From Lachancea thermotolerans CBS 6340 (Eukaryota > Ascomycota > Saccharomycetes > Saccharomycetales > Saccharomycetaceae), in the NCBI RefSeq assembly GCF_000142805.1, contig NC_013081.1, positions 1,116,001 to 1,180,000 of the forward strand: a DNA stretch of 64,000 nucleotides. The letters are read 5' to 3'. Below, piece after piece: positions 31,878 to 43,300 of this stretch. Made by a program: the position numbers and the translations under genes. Positions within the stretch are counted from its first letter, which is position 1, and each line of letters begins with the position of its first letter. The notes under the pieces are model-generated. The model was given only the letters and a program-made list of their open reading frames with translations. It had not been told where the DNA came from and did no database searches.

Positions 31878-32334
31878 AGGAGTTCTTCGAAAAGTTTTGG
31901 TGTCATTGCGTGAATTCGCGACTTCGGATAGCATTGCTACATAAATTTAATTATAAGGTTTGGAGAAAAGATTATGTTTTCAGGCATGAATAGGGCTATT
32001 TATCGAGAGACTCCAAATGAAAGAGTGAGAACGGTACCAGCATGACGCCCCAGATCTTCCATCGATATTAAGAGGCTCGTGCTTGCTTCACTCTCTTTCC
32101 ACTCATTTATGTTGGACGGAAGCAAGACACTGAGTATAATTATCCGATATAGTGTAACGGCTATCACACCTCGCTTTCACCGTGGAGACCCGGGTTCAAC
32201 TCCCGGTATCGGAGTTATTTTTTAATTTTTTTAACATTTTTCATGAAATAAGCATTATGAATGCTCATCGCATTATTTTAGTTTCAGACCTGGAACGGTA
32301 AACACAACAGCCAAGACCGCTACCCCTCCCTTGC
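31878..32334. other. Intergenic region containing tRNA-Glu
   Basis: 457 bp between the metallothionein-like gene and SEN54. It holds the tRNA-Glu gene at 32143-32214 and nothing else that I can support. Yeast tRNA flanks often collect Ty LTR pieces, but no TG...CA-bounded repeat was seen here. Confidence 0.5.
32143..32214 (+). tRNA. tRNA-Glu (anticodon TTC)
   Basis: 72 bases that fold as a cloverleaf. The acceptor stem TCCGATA pairs with TATCGGA, discriminator G; the T stem CCGGG pairs with CCCGG around TTCAACT; the anticodon loop CTTTCAC gives TTC, reading GAA. Very similar to S. cerevisiae tRNA-Glu(UUC). Internal promoter parts are the A box (TAGTGTAACGG) and the B box (GGGTTCAACTC). A T-rich Pol III terminator (TTATTTTTTAATTTTTTT) starts two bases downstream. 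Odd point: the middle pair of the anticodon stem (CCTCG with CGTGG) is T opposite T. Confidence 0.95.
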
Positions 32335-33666
32335 ATGAGCTCTGACATGAACGAGTTAGATGAGGAATCATTCATTCCGTCTTCATTACTGGACTCGGAC
32401 GACGAAGCCGATGAGCTGCCTCAGGACTGGTCGCACATAGCAAAGCTCAGCAAAGGCCAGGTCGTGGTCCCCAAGAGAGGCGAAAAGGACTACGAGCCTG
32501 ATGGCACCAATGCACAGGAACTGCTCTTGCACAAGGCCAAAACCGTTATGTTTGACTCACTTTCGGATGCTTCTCGTGGGTCGGTGGTGAAGAATTTGAT
32601 TAAGGCCTACTACGTTCCAGACCTGCATAAAGCATGTGTGCCTCATCCCAAGGGTAGCTTTATGCACACCATGGGAAAGGTTGATAGAGACGGTGCGTGT
32701 TGGCTTTCTTTTTTCGAGTTTGTTTACCTCGCTGAGAGAGGAACCATAGCGCCATACTACAAACGCAAAGAGAGTGAGGACCATGCGCTTGATCCTTTTC
32801 TAGGGATCCAAGACCTGTACATGCTTTTCAAATCACAAAAGGAGTCCGATGAATTCGCAGTGTACGCACATCTGAAGCGGCTCGGATTCATTGTTATGCA
32901 AAGTTTGCAGAACTCTGCGGAAGTAGGTTCTGTTGGGCAATTCGAAGATAGCGCAGTTCAAAAACTTCGGCTGAAGTTTTGCCAAACATTTGAATCTCTC
33001 TCAAAATCGATCTCAAATCCTTTCACTCTACCATTTTACCATCCTCTCCAATATCACCTTACGCGATACTGTACGTCGGCTCAGATTTATGAATCACTAA
33101 ACAAGCTAATTCCGTACGCTGCTGCCCCAAAAACTCTAGGAGAGCTCCAAAAAGACTTGCGCATGGAGAATGTATCTGCAGGGATATGGAAGTTTTCCTT
33201 TGATGTGTGGAAGCCTCAAAGTAACTTCAGAAAAAAAACACCTGGCCTGCCGGACTTCCAAGTTGTTGTTTTTAATAAGAATTCACACAAAGAAAACTTC
33301 CCAACATACCATGAAATGAGAGGTCTACTAAAGATGCTTAATTGTAAAATGGACTTTTTGAATGCACCAGCAAACGAGCAGGCAAAGTCAGCCGAGACTG
33401 AAGCAAACAAAGGGGCAACGAAAAAAAAGTCGAAGGCTAATAAAAAGTATCCACCGCATATTGAGCAACAGAGGAGAATAAAAAGAGGCTACAGGAGTTT
33501 TGTTTTGGCCACAATGGATGACGGCCTGGTCAGCTTCATAAGAATAACAGAAACTGACTTTGGCTCCGAAAACGTTTGGTTTAAACCCAATAATGTTCCA
33601 TTGAGAAAGGAGAAAAGCGGGCCAAAAGCAAGTAAACACAGTGAAGAGGCAAAAGCATCAAAATAG
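32335..33666 (+). CDS. SEN54: tRNA splicing endonuclease subunit Sen54
   Basis: 443 residues (S. cerevisiae 467). The N-terminal conserved Sen54 block is recognisable (QDWSHIAKLSKGQVVVPKRG, then the HKACVPHPKGSFMHTMGKV and LSFFEFVYLAERG region), and the C-terminal part (YPPHIEQQRRIKRGYRSFVL, LVSFIRITE) matches the endonuclease-fold tail. Sen54 is a structural subunit of the Sen2-Sen34-Sen15-Sen54 enzyme that removes tRNA introns on the mitochondrial surface in yeast. A Lys-rich stretch lies near 360-375. Convergent with BRO1; the stops are 20 bp apart. Equivalent of YPL083C. Confidence 0.93.
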   Translation: MSSDMNELDEESFIPSSLLDSDDEADELPQDWSHIAKLSKGQVVVPKRGEKDYEPDGTNAQELLLHKAKTVMFDSLSDASRGSVVKNLIKAYYVPDLHKACVPHPKGSFMHTMGKVDRDGACWLSFFEFVYLAERGTIAPYYKRKESEDHALDPFLGIQDLYMLFKSQKESDEFAVYAHLKRLGFIVMQSLQNSAEVGSVGQFEDSAVQKLRLKFCQTFESLSKSISNPFTLPFYHPLQYHLTRYCTSAQIYESLNKLIPYAAAPKTLGELQKDLRMENVSAGIWKFSFDVWKPQSNFRKKTPGLPDFQVVVFNKNSHKENFPTYHEMRGLLKMLNCKMDFLNAPANEQAKSAETEANKGATKKKSKANKKYPPHIEQQRRIKRGYRSFVLATMDDGLVSFIRITETDFGSENVWFKPNNVPLRKEKSGPKASKHSEEAKASK

Positions 33667-33686
33667 AAGAAACCCCCTCTCGCACT

Positions 33687-36158
33687 TCAACCGCTGTACC
33701 GAGAATATAAGCTCTCATCAAAAACTGAAGGGTTATTGTAGAATGAGGTTGGATTTTGCTCCAGCGCCTGGGTATCGCTTTGCGCGCCGCCACTCATAAG
33801 ACCGGCTAAACCGTAAACCTGTCTCTTGGGTGGGATCGGCGGAACAGGATTTTCCGAGTTGAGCCCGGCACCTGAATTTCCGCCGTAAGTCCTGGGCGGA
33901 ACAGGCGGTAGTCCTGCTCCGGCATGGGTATGAAACTGACCTTCATTTGATGTTTCTGAAAGGCTGAGCTGTCCAAAGTCACTCTCCATTTGTCTTAGTG
34001 ACGGAGCTGTCTTCAATTCGTCGATGCTCCGTTTCGCAGAAGGCGAAGAGGCTAAATCAGAGGTCATCTTGAGTAAGGCATCATAAAAGTTTAGACCTTT
34101 AGGGAGGTCGTTGGCGAATACAGAGAAGCTGGTGAACGCCTGATTCAACTTCTTGTACAATTCGTTTCGTTCCAATGAATTGGGATCGTTTTCTGAAGCA
34201 TCCTCATTGACCCCTGTCAGCTTAAATAATTCATCGAGACTTATCTTAATAGCGTTTATGATGCTACTTTGCTTGAAGATGGTCGCCTCTATCCTTGTGC
34301 TTAAGGGCTTAAACTTTTCCAGCTCTTTTTCGAATAGCTGCTTCAAATTGGCGTCTGAAGCGCCCCGCTTCATTATTATTACATTGGTGATATCGTCTTC
34401 ATTGACGTCACGTTTCAGGTCCTGAACTATCCTCGACCTTTCATCCTTTAGCACTTTAAGTTTCTCATGTTGCTCGGATATATACCCAATCTTTGATAAA
34501 ATTTCCTCGTTTTTAGAATCATCAAGATCAAGCAGGCTTGGCTCCTGGCTTTGGAAAGAGCTCAGCTGATCCCACTTTTTTATTAGGGTGTTAGAGTTTC
34601 TTAATAGATTAATTTCATGTCTGTAAGGTTCAACAAATGAGAAAAGCTTCTCGTCAGATTTGGACGCAGCAACTAGGGAGGATTTGAGTTTCACGGCATT
34701 TTCTTTGCTTTCAGTGGGACTTAAAGCTAATAGCTCAAGAACACGTTTCCTTTTCTCTATAATCAGCTTCATTTGAGCTTCAACGTCGTTGTAAGGGCTG
34801 GAACGAACCGATCTTGACCAAGAGTTAACCTGGTCTCTCATAATCGATAGTTGGGGATTCCCACTAGAGCTTTTTTTTCCCGTCAAAGTATAGGTATCAC
34901 GCAGATCACGAAGTAGCTTGGGTAGAGTAGTGAACTCTATGAAAGAAGAATATTCCCAGTCTGCAGTATCAGCAACTTCTAGCTCCTTTCTTAAAAGCGC
35001 AGCTTTTTGTTCAGAATAAATACTCTCCTTCTCATACACCTCCAATGGAATTATTCCCTTGAACAGTGCGTCAGCAGGTTCTGTCACCTTTTCCATATAT
35101 GTATCGAGCTGCTGAGGAAGCGTCTGCATTTTTACAGCATCCATGCTTTTTATCGACTCCAGCGAGGTACTTGGGGGTACGCTGTCATGGTAGATAAAAT
35201 CATTGTCTTTGACAAGCGTCTTCTGTTTGTCGGCGATCAACGACTTTATAGACTCCAGGTCAATACTATCTTTCACGTAAAGTTTTTGAGCCATTGCGGA
35301 GATGATAAAGTCATTGGCCGATTGCAAAAACCCTATTGCATCCCCGAATCTTCCAGCTTGTTCCAGAGCAAGAGCGTTATTATAAGCTGAGATACTTTTG
35401 TAAACAGAACACTTGCAACTGATGATACTCTTCCACTTCGGTTCTCCATATGAAACTTCTGAGGTGTTAGTATCAGGGTTGCCATTGAGGGTATCGAGAA
35501 CTTTCTGATAAAGGGAGGACGCCATAAGAGACAACTTAGCAATTAAAGACGCATGTTTCGTGACGTCTGGACCATTTATCACTTTGAGCAGGAAAAGTTC
35601 TTGTGCCTCTGCATGGCATATATCAGCGAGAAGCGACGTATTTTCAGCTTGGAGGTCAACAGATGGCGAGTTAAGAAAGTTCTCGCTCAGGTATTGAAAT
35701 ATTCCAAAGGCTTTCGACATGTAAGTGATTGATACCTTGATGTCGCTTTCAAGTTTATCCTTGGCCACTTGGGTCATTAAAGCGCCCAGGTTATAGAGCA
35801 CACTAGACTTCTCAAAAGCCACTGTACGCTGGGTGTATTTTTGAGAGGCGCTCTGAGACGTGTAACTTGCATCGTACCAAGTAAACTCCAGCTTCAGCTG
35901 TGTTGAGTTATTACCCAGGCGAAGATGAAGCTGCTCTAAAAACGCGTAGTACAGGAAATTCTGTTCCAGGAGAGCTTCCGGCGCAAGAGTCCCATTAGCG
36001 TTGTTCCTCAAGTGATCCAAATCCTCAGCTAATTTTGTGTTGAAGAACTGGCTCCACGTGGAGGAGCCATATGACCTTTTGAGATATGCAGCTAGCGCCT
36101 TCGACCAATTTATGCTCTCTGTATCCTTGACCTTTAATGGCAGCAAAAGCGTCTTCAT
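33687..36158 (-). CDS. BRO1: ESCRT-associated protein Bro1 (ALIX family)
   Basis: 823 residues (S. cerevisiae 844). The N-terminal Bro1 domain (about 1-375) is clear: TESINWSKALAAYLKRSYG, KSSVLYNLGALMTQVAKDK, LADICHAEAQELFLLKVING and the GDAIGFLQSANDFI region. The V-shaped coiled-coil domain follows (about 375-710), and the C-terminus is Pro-rich (GLPPVPPRTY, PVPPIPPKRQVYGL), the part that recruits the deubiquitinase Doa4. Bro1 binds Snf7 on endosomes during multivesicular-body sorting. Equivalent of YPL084W. Confidence 0.96.
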   Translation of the reverse strand: MKTLLLPLKVKDTESINWSKALAAYLKRSYGSSTWSQFFNTKLAEDLDHLRNNANGTLAPEALLEQNFLYYAFLEQLHLRLGNNSTQLKLEFTWYDASYTSQSASQKYTQRTVAFEKSSVLYNLGALMTQVAKDKLESDIKVSITYMSKAFGIFQYLSENFLNSPSVDLQAENTSLLADICHAEAQELFLLKVINGPDVTKHASLIAKLSLMASSLYQKVLDTLNGNPDTNTSEVSYGEPKWKSIISCKCSVYKSISAYNNALALEQAGRFGDAIGFLQSANDFIISAMAQKLYVKDSIDLESIKSLIADKQKTLVKDNDFIYHDSVPPSTSLESIKSMDAVKMQTLPQQLDTYMEKVTEPADALFKGIIPLEVYEKESIYSEQKAALLRKELEVADTADWEYSSFIEFTTLPKLLRDLRDTYTLTGKKSSSGNPQLSIMRDQVNSWSRSVRSSPYNDVEAQMKLIIEKRKRVLELLALSPTESKENAVKLKSSLVAASKSDEKLFSFVEPYRHEINLLRNSNTLIKKWDQLSSFQSQEPSLLDLDDSKNEEILSKIGYISEQHEKLKVLKDERSRIVQDLKRDVNEDDITNVIIMKRGASDANLKQLFEKELEKFKPLSTRIEATIFKQSSIINAIKISLDELFKLTGVNEDASENDPNSLERNELYKKLNQAFTSFSVFANDLPKGLNFYDALLKMTSDLASSPSAKRSIDELKTAPSLRQMESDFGQLSLSETSNEGQFHTHAGAGLPPVPPRTYGGNSGAGLNSENPVPPIPPKRQVYGLAGLMSGGAQSDTQALEQNPTSFYNNPSVFDESLYSRYSG

Positions 36159-36382
36159 GGTACGCAGTGGTGGAGAAGTTTTGTCGGCTCCTTATATTTC
36201 GAACCTTTAATGAATTCTTCAATACGCTGTATAAGATTCCCCTTTATATGGCTCTGAATATGATCTATATCTCTGAACATTCGTCGCTTATTACATCAAA
36301 AAATTTAGAATGCGTCGAAGCATAACCAAGTAAACCTTTAATTGACGGCGATCCTGTATTAAGTCAGTTTTTCAGCAAGCAA

Positions 36383-37207
36383 ATGCTCGTAACTAGACTG
36401 CATGGCGGAATTCTTCGGGGTTCTAAGACCCAATCGCTTTTCTCGAGAAACCTGACGTGTGCTAGAAGTGCTCTTCAGGCAGCATCAAAGAATGATGCAA
36501 AAAAGCCTAAAACCGCGGACTTTAATCCTCGTCACCTTGGCATCGCAACAGACATTTATATCCCACCTTCCTTTAAAAGTTTGCCAAACTTCTTTACCCA
36601 TCCGATTGTCTTCAGCAACGCTCTGATTAGACGGATATACACCTTCGGCTTAAATACTGTCCAGGTTGCGCTCTTTAGATATCAATCTGGCTTCAGACCT
36701 AACTTCCTATTATGGAAAAACAATGCAATTGATTCATACGTGCAAGCCAACAAGGCGTTCGCAGCTCGTAAAGTTTCCTCGATCAAGCCGCGCGTATCTC
36801 TGTGGGTTGAAGAAGCGCTCACAGCGAGAGCAAAACAGCTTCCTAAGGACTTCGAGCTAGATTGGCAACTAGTGAAATTCTATGAAACGCCCAAGCTTGT
36901 TTCAGTGCAGGCGATGATGATCCCAGGTCGACCTCTCGAACACATTCAACTAATCTATAAATTCAACACCAAGCAGCGACTCATCAAACTGAACAAGCGC
37001 ACAAATGAGACCGAAAGTATGAATAGAGATGTTTTGGACTATGTCGCATTTTTGTGTGATGCTTCAACAGATGACCTAATTCTGATGGGTTCGGTTTTCG
37101 AAAGCAAGCCTACCGATAAGTTGCCAAAAAACTACGAAGATAATATGCAAACGGCAATTCAAAAAATGAAAGAAAGCGGGGATCTCTATCGCATTAAAGA
37201 CAAATAA
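36383..37207 (+). CDS. MBA1: Mitochondrial ribosome receptor Mba1
   Basis: 274 residues (S. cerevisiae 278). A basic presequence (MLVTRLHGGILRGSKTQSLF) is followed by the conserved Mba1/TIM44-like fold with HLGIATDIYIPPSFKSLPNF, FGLNTVQVALFRYQSGF and LDYVAFLCDASTDDLILMGS. It sits on the matrix face of the inner membrane, aligning mitoribosomes with the Oxa1 insertase. Convergent with SEC16, 145 bp apart. Equivalent of YBR185C. Confidence 0.94.
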   Translation: MLVTRLHGGILRGSKTQSLFSRNLTCARSALQAASKNDAKKPKTADFNPRHLGIATDIYIPPSFKSLPNFFTHPIVFSNALIRRIYTFGLNTVQVALFRYQSGFRPNFLLWKNNAIDSYVQANKAFAARKVSSIKPRVSLWVEEALTARAKQLPKDFELDWQLVKFYETPKLVSVQAMMIPGRPLEHIQLIYKFNTKQRLIKLNKRTNETESMNRDVLDYVAFLCDASTDDLILMGSVFESKPTDKLPKNYEDNMQTAIQKMKESGDLYRIKDK

Positions 37208-37352
37208 TTGTGCGCCCTTGCTGAGATGTAACTTGTAAATAGCTCTAAAGTGATTCAAATTAATGTTTATCATTCCTGCATGACTTTCAGAATAAGCGAC
37301 AATTCAGCGTCAGCTTAATATTTATCAACGATTAGAAAAAATAAACATTTAC

Positions 37353-40300
37353 TTACATGTTGTTCATGACATTGACATAACCCCTAGCTCCTTTTTTCTT
37401 ACGCTTAGTGCCAGGCTGACTTCCTGGAGCGCTTACAAGAGAAATCAAGTCATCTAGCCCGTTCGCTTTCTTTCCTGATAGGTTTACTGGCGGGGTTATC
37501 GAAGGGGAACCCTGTCTAACCGCTTCTTTCGACTCGCCTGCTTCGTTTGTTGCTATGAGAGGTTCACCCGTGAGAGGATTGATCGGAGCAACGAATCCAG
37601 CTGTCCTCGCAGCTGCGCCACCAGCGACCGAACCAGAACGGGGTTTCACCTTTGGAGATCCTTCAAGCTTTTTCTTAATGATGGGTGGTGGAGGTGGTGG
37701 GGTGGAAACTTGCTGCTTTTCCTCCTCAGAGGCATTTTTGTTGACCCATCTTTTTAGCTTTTCATCATAGTAGAATGCATTTTTGTGACCCAATTTGGCC
37801 TTAATGGGCTTTTTCTCATTGTTTTCCTTGCGCAGCCAGCCGAACCATGAGCTGCCATGCTCCTTTTTATCAGCCTCTTCTTGTGCCTTTTTCTCTTTGT
37901 TCTCTTTAGCTTTGGCCTCACGGGCCTTGGTCTCTTTGGCGAGCCTCCGAGCTTCCGCGTCATCTTCCTCGTCATCTGATTCATTCTCAACAATGTCATC
38001 ATACTGTTCCTCCGAACTTGAGATAGGAACGGGCGTGAAAGCCTTGAAATTTGGGTTTGAGGCCGGCTTTATCACCGGGATGGCATGTGGGCTTAACACG
38101 TCATCGCTACTCTCCTCAGTAAATTCAGTTTTATCTCTGGGTTGGAATCTAGGCTCGCTTTGCACCTTTGAGACACTTCCAAAATCAGCTTGCAGTTGAC
38201 GCTCATGCTTGTTGCTCTCATAAATCCCGTCACCTTCTGTGGGCTCATTCTCCTCGATTTTTTCAGTGTTTCTTGAAGGCTCATCGACACGCTCAGGTAC
38301 GCTGGTGTCTTGGGTGTTATATCCACCGTATGCAAACATATTGAGTTCTTCTTCTAAAGGTTTTTCCAATGTATCGGGAACATCCTGATGCTGGGAGGAA
38401 ACAATCTCCTCAGTTTCAGCAACTGGATTTTTTGGTGCGTATGGGTTATAATTTGATTTTGCTCTTTTCTGGGCGGTCACAGGGGCATAAGGGTTCGCGA
38501 CAGTTTCGAAAGCTGAGCCCCTTGAACCCAGAGGTTGTGGCTTTGCTTGCGCTTCTTCGCTAGTGTTTATAGCGAACTGATCACCTAAAATTTCCGATGT
38601 GGTCGTCTCACCAGCTAGCGACATAGGCCCATCATTATCGTTGGTACCTGGGTTTTCAGTGTAAACAGGTGCACCCTCGACAGTGCTAGAGATGCTAGTC
38701 GCGGCGGGCTCAACTGGATGCTGGAGCTCGTTAGAAGTCTTACCAATCGGAGCAGTACCTAATGCCTCATTAGTTTCCATGGAAGCAGGCACCTCGGGTT
38801 GCGATGTAGACAGGGGAGGCACAACACTTCTTTCATCCAAATGAGGCTCGTAAGAGCGGTTTTCTGAACCTTCAAAATTGATATCATCATCTTTTTGTTC
38901 TTTCAAGGTAGATTGATCAGTACTTTGGCTAAGGTCTTGCTGGCTAATGTGACCTTGATGGATAGAACTATCCGCCTCTGATTCGATGCTTGAGTCGAGC
39001 TTTGGGGCAGCAAAACTCAAAGGAGCTTGTTTCGGAGAAGAAAGAGTCGATATGTGCGATTGTATGCTACCGCGTGATTGTATGCTGCCTCTTCTGCTAT
39101 CGTAAAAATCAGTACTGCCACTAACAGGAGGAGGGGGTGGGGTAGAGAGATCTGCGAGCAATTCACGATTGATGCGCTCAAGCCTTTGAGATTTCTTTGT
39201 TTTCGATCTATTGCTTGAAATGAGAGGTGGATCAAACGCTGTCCTGTTCGATTCCTCAACACTTGCACTATCCTTTTTGTCTTTTCTCAAGGAGGTAGAG
39301 AAAATTGGGGGAGGTGTAATAGCCGAATCCGGGGGATCCCTAGTCTTAATTGGGGAGCTTTTGTACAGTGTCTGGACAGGCGAGTTCAGGGAGCTGTTGG
39401 AAGCTGCCATAGGTGTATAGTGGTTTTGAGTTGTCGCCCAAGGACTTTGAGGTTGAGTTTGTTTTATATCATGAGGTGGCTGGCCGCTCCAAACTTGGCT
39501 CTTAGATGGCGGAATCCCAGGGGCAACAAATCCATTGAGCTTGTTATTAAAATGTGCCCTATCAGATTCGGCTTGAGGTCCTGTACTCAATATCTTCTCC
39601 TTTGGCTGGAAGTTGGGTACTAATCCAGCGTTGAGCGAAGCAGCTGGGTTAAATGATGATCCCTGTTGAGATAAATCAAGTTTGGACCCATTTCTAGAGC
39701 TTCCGGGCGTGAAATTCTCAAAGATTCTCTCAGAAGTCTTGTCCGCTACCTCTTCATTGTCCCCTCCAATGAACTTGTTAAAGGACTTATCGAGTTGACC
39801 CCACACCTGACTCAGCTTTGGCTTGCCCAGCCAACTACCGTTCGTGCCTGTTAGTTTTGAAGAAACAAAGTTCAGCCGCGCGCTTACGGTGTGTGCTATA
39901 TGGCTGTTTTTTGGAAGTGACTTTAAACTTAGGGCTAATTGGTCTGTATATCTCGAAGCAGCCGAAGTCAGACCGTAACCAGTTAAAGCAGCCGCATGTG
40001 CAACCTTCTGCAGCAGTAAGTGGTCAAATCCTGAAAATTTTGGGTCTGCTAGGCTATGCAAGTATTCATAGATCTCAGACAGGAAATAGCTCTCAGAAGA
40101 ATTCATACTACCCACAGTTTGGAATCTCACGCCGGAACCAGGAATAACCTCGTGGACAGACAGTGGAACGTCAGCAATCACAAATGATGTGAAACCCTCT
40201 ATAACCATTCCTCTTTGACACAAAAAGACTCCGAACTCAACAAGGAACTCTAAGCATAGAAGTGGAAGTTTTTGCGTCTTAGCGGAATCATTCTCATGTT

Positions 40301-43300
40301 GGTGGTTGACGTTGTTTAAAATTGCAGATATGATCATCTTCCAGTTTTGCATAGCCCAAAGTTCCTTTGAAGGATTGACGCTTAATTCCTTGATCACACG
40401 CCTACTGTTACCGACTGATACCTGGAATATCAAGGCGAGGAGGTTCACCGAGAAACTGCCACCGCCTTCATTCGACGACTGAAACTCCTCATGTAAGTAA
40501 ATATCAACAACATCCGACCACTTGTCCTTTCCCAAAAGGCTCCCAAGTATCAAAGCCAGAGCAAAGTCGCGCTGTGAAAGCGCCAAGTCCAGAGCTTGAA
40601 GATGGTTGCCTGTCTGGAGTGCAGCTAGAACCTTTAATTGACTGTTTTCATCCAACTTATTTGAGTTAAAACCCCCCTTTTTCATAGATGATGGTTGCGA
40701 CAAAAACGGTAGCAGTTCGTCCGAGTCATAAAGTGCGTGTGAAATATCTTTCATGGTTGATTCCGAAGAGAGCTTTAGCTTCAGGATCTTCCAGATACAG
40801 ATATCTTTGAGCGAACTCAGCGCGCTCAGCTCTGTACAAGCGTCAGCTATCCATTTATCAACATCCTTAGTCTTTGTTTTGTTTTTGACCAAGGGGCCAG
40901 GGAAACTTTTCATTAGGTTTGATGGTTTGGAAACCACATCATAGCCAACTACCGATATCGCTTGTCCAGGGGCATTTGACGAGAGGTAGTTGTTCGGATC
41001 GATTTTGGGAGGTATGGCGTAAACTATTTTAGAGGATTGACCCCAATGAAAAATAGGAAACTGCCGGTGAAAGGCAATCTGAGGATCGACAGGCCGTTCA
41101 GTTGGTGTTTCTGCGACCAATTTTGCCCTATTAACCCCCGTTTTTGAAACATAATGTGGAGCTGGCTGCTCGAATTGAGGATTTACAGAATAATCGCCAG
41201 TTCCTCCATGAGGGGCAAGATGAAATTGCGGTTGAACCGTTGGTGCGTATTTCGATGAATGCGCTGGTGCATAAACACTAGAATTCGAACGTGCATGTGT
41301 TCTCCTTTGGGAATTAGGCGACAACGCCGAAGGCCCAACTTTTGAGAGACCTATGGTTTTCAAAGCAGGGACCACTTTAGGCCCCACCTCTGTTTGAGCA
41401 AGCGGATACCCTGCAGGCTTATTTGCCATAGGTTCCTGACTATAATAACGTGGACCAGGAGCGTTTAGCTGACGCCCTGAGCTACCAGCTGAGCCAATGC
41501 TTCCACTGGATACGTTACTAAATGCTCTCGATCTAGCTTGCGCAGAAAATGCCTGCAATGAGTTTTGTGCCCTAGGAACATCCGAATTTGCATTCGAAGG
41601 AGCGTACCTTCCGAGAGCAGAAGCATCGGTCGCTGATGACAATGGTTGTGGGACTTTTGAAGGTGTATATGATGTATGCGAACCTTGCGACCTAGGCACT
41701 AGCGGAGGCGCGTAAGGGTTGGCGGTCGGCTTAGAAACGGGGACATTGTGTGGTGAAGGTGCATTTTGAATAGGTTGAGTATTTGCCAAGGAAGCCGGAC
41801 CGTAGGAAGCACTGGGAGCGTAAGAAGTAGGAGGTACACTCGGTTTGTTGACGTAGGGAGAGCTTACCTGTGCTGGTTGGGGTGCGCCGCCAGAAACAAT
41901 GGAAGAACTCCTCAAAGGCACAGTGTTGTGGTGAATGGGCGATGTGATACTTGATGAGTTCCCAGAAGGCAGAGATGTAGTGGAAGCACCAAAAGGTTTA
42001 GCGTGCGCTGCCTTCTTCGGTTTTCTTGGAACAAGTTCAAGCGGAAGATCATATGCGTCTGACTTTTTCTTCTCTTCATCCAGCTTTGTGTGAATTGTGT
42101 CCAAAGGTTTGACATTCGGTTTAAAATTTTGGGGGAAAGCGGGCTGTACGGCAGGGACCACAGGGTTTATAAATGTGGGCTGTGGGACGTATTGATTTTC
42201 TTGAGGTAAGTGGGGATCGTTAAAAACTTTGGGTTCTTCCCGAGGAGTAATATGAGCGACAGGCCGAGAACTTTGGATCAAGGGTACTCCCGAGGCCACC
42301 TGTGACGGTTTGTACTTATTGAAAGGAGCCTCTGGAGCTACGGCAGAACTTGGCAAAGCAGGAGGATCCTGTATTTTTTCATTTAATAAACCTGTATCTG
42401 GTTGTGTCGCAAGGTTTTCATTGATTTCTTCGTCAGATTCTAAAAAGCTGTCATCGTCATCAAGTAGATCGTCATCTTGTTCGAGAAAAGAGAATTTCTT
42501 TACCGGTTCTTCCGCCTCAACAGCTTGCTCAACTGGCGAAGAGTCCTTAGGTTCTTGACTCTCCTCCTTTTCCCAGGGCAGAGGTTCTTCGCTCTCATCC
42601 TTTTTCCAGGGCAGAGGTTCTTGACTCTCCTCCTTTTCCCAGGGTAGAGATTCGTCACTGGCGTCCTTCTCAGAAAATAAATCCTCGTGACGACTAGTAC
42701 TCATGTTGCCAATTGAAGTGCCATGGTGCGCCGAATGTTCGTCTCCGGTTGCATTTCCAGGCACAACTGGCGCATCAGCTGTATGCTCAGCACTCTCCCA
42801 AGGCAGCTGTTCTTCATAGGAATTAGGATCACCACTTTCAACAAAAAGAGCGGATGCAGGATTGTCTGGTTGAGAGATAGCACCTATTTCTTGTGAGCTA
42901 GTGTTCTCCTGCTTGCTTGATAGTGCGGGCTTGGAATGATCAACATCGTTTTGCTCCCATGGTAACCGTTCGTCACTCCCACTATTCTGGAAAAAGTCAT
43001 TCTCATGTTGAGATGTCATTCCCGACCCCATTCTGGTTCCATCTTTGAGCGAGTCTTCATTTTCACCGAAATTTTGGACCTCGGCCTGCACAGCAGTCGA
43101 TTTTTCCTGTGGTAACTGGCTATCCGCAGCTGCAGCCTCTTCTTGGACGCAGCTTGTGCCCGAATCATCCGGTAACACCAAGCTGGATTGATGGTTCAAG
43201 CTCTTTACATCATTATTTGATTCTTGTCTCTCCTCGGTTAATTCGATTTGCGGGGAAGTTGGGCTTTTTGACCCTTCATCGTCTCTTTTAGACGCCAAGT

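Noticed and set aside
31878-32334. Possible Ty LTR remnants around the tRNA
   Set aside because: No terminal TG...CA repeat, target duplication or primer-binding-like sequence could be found.
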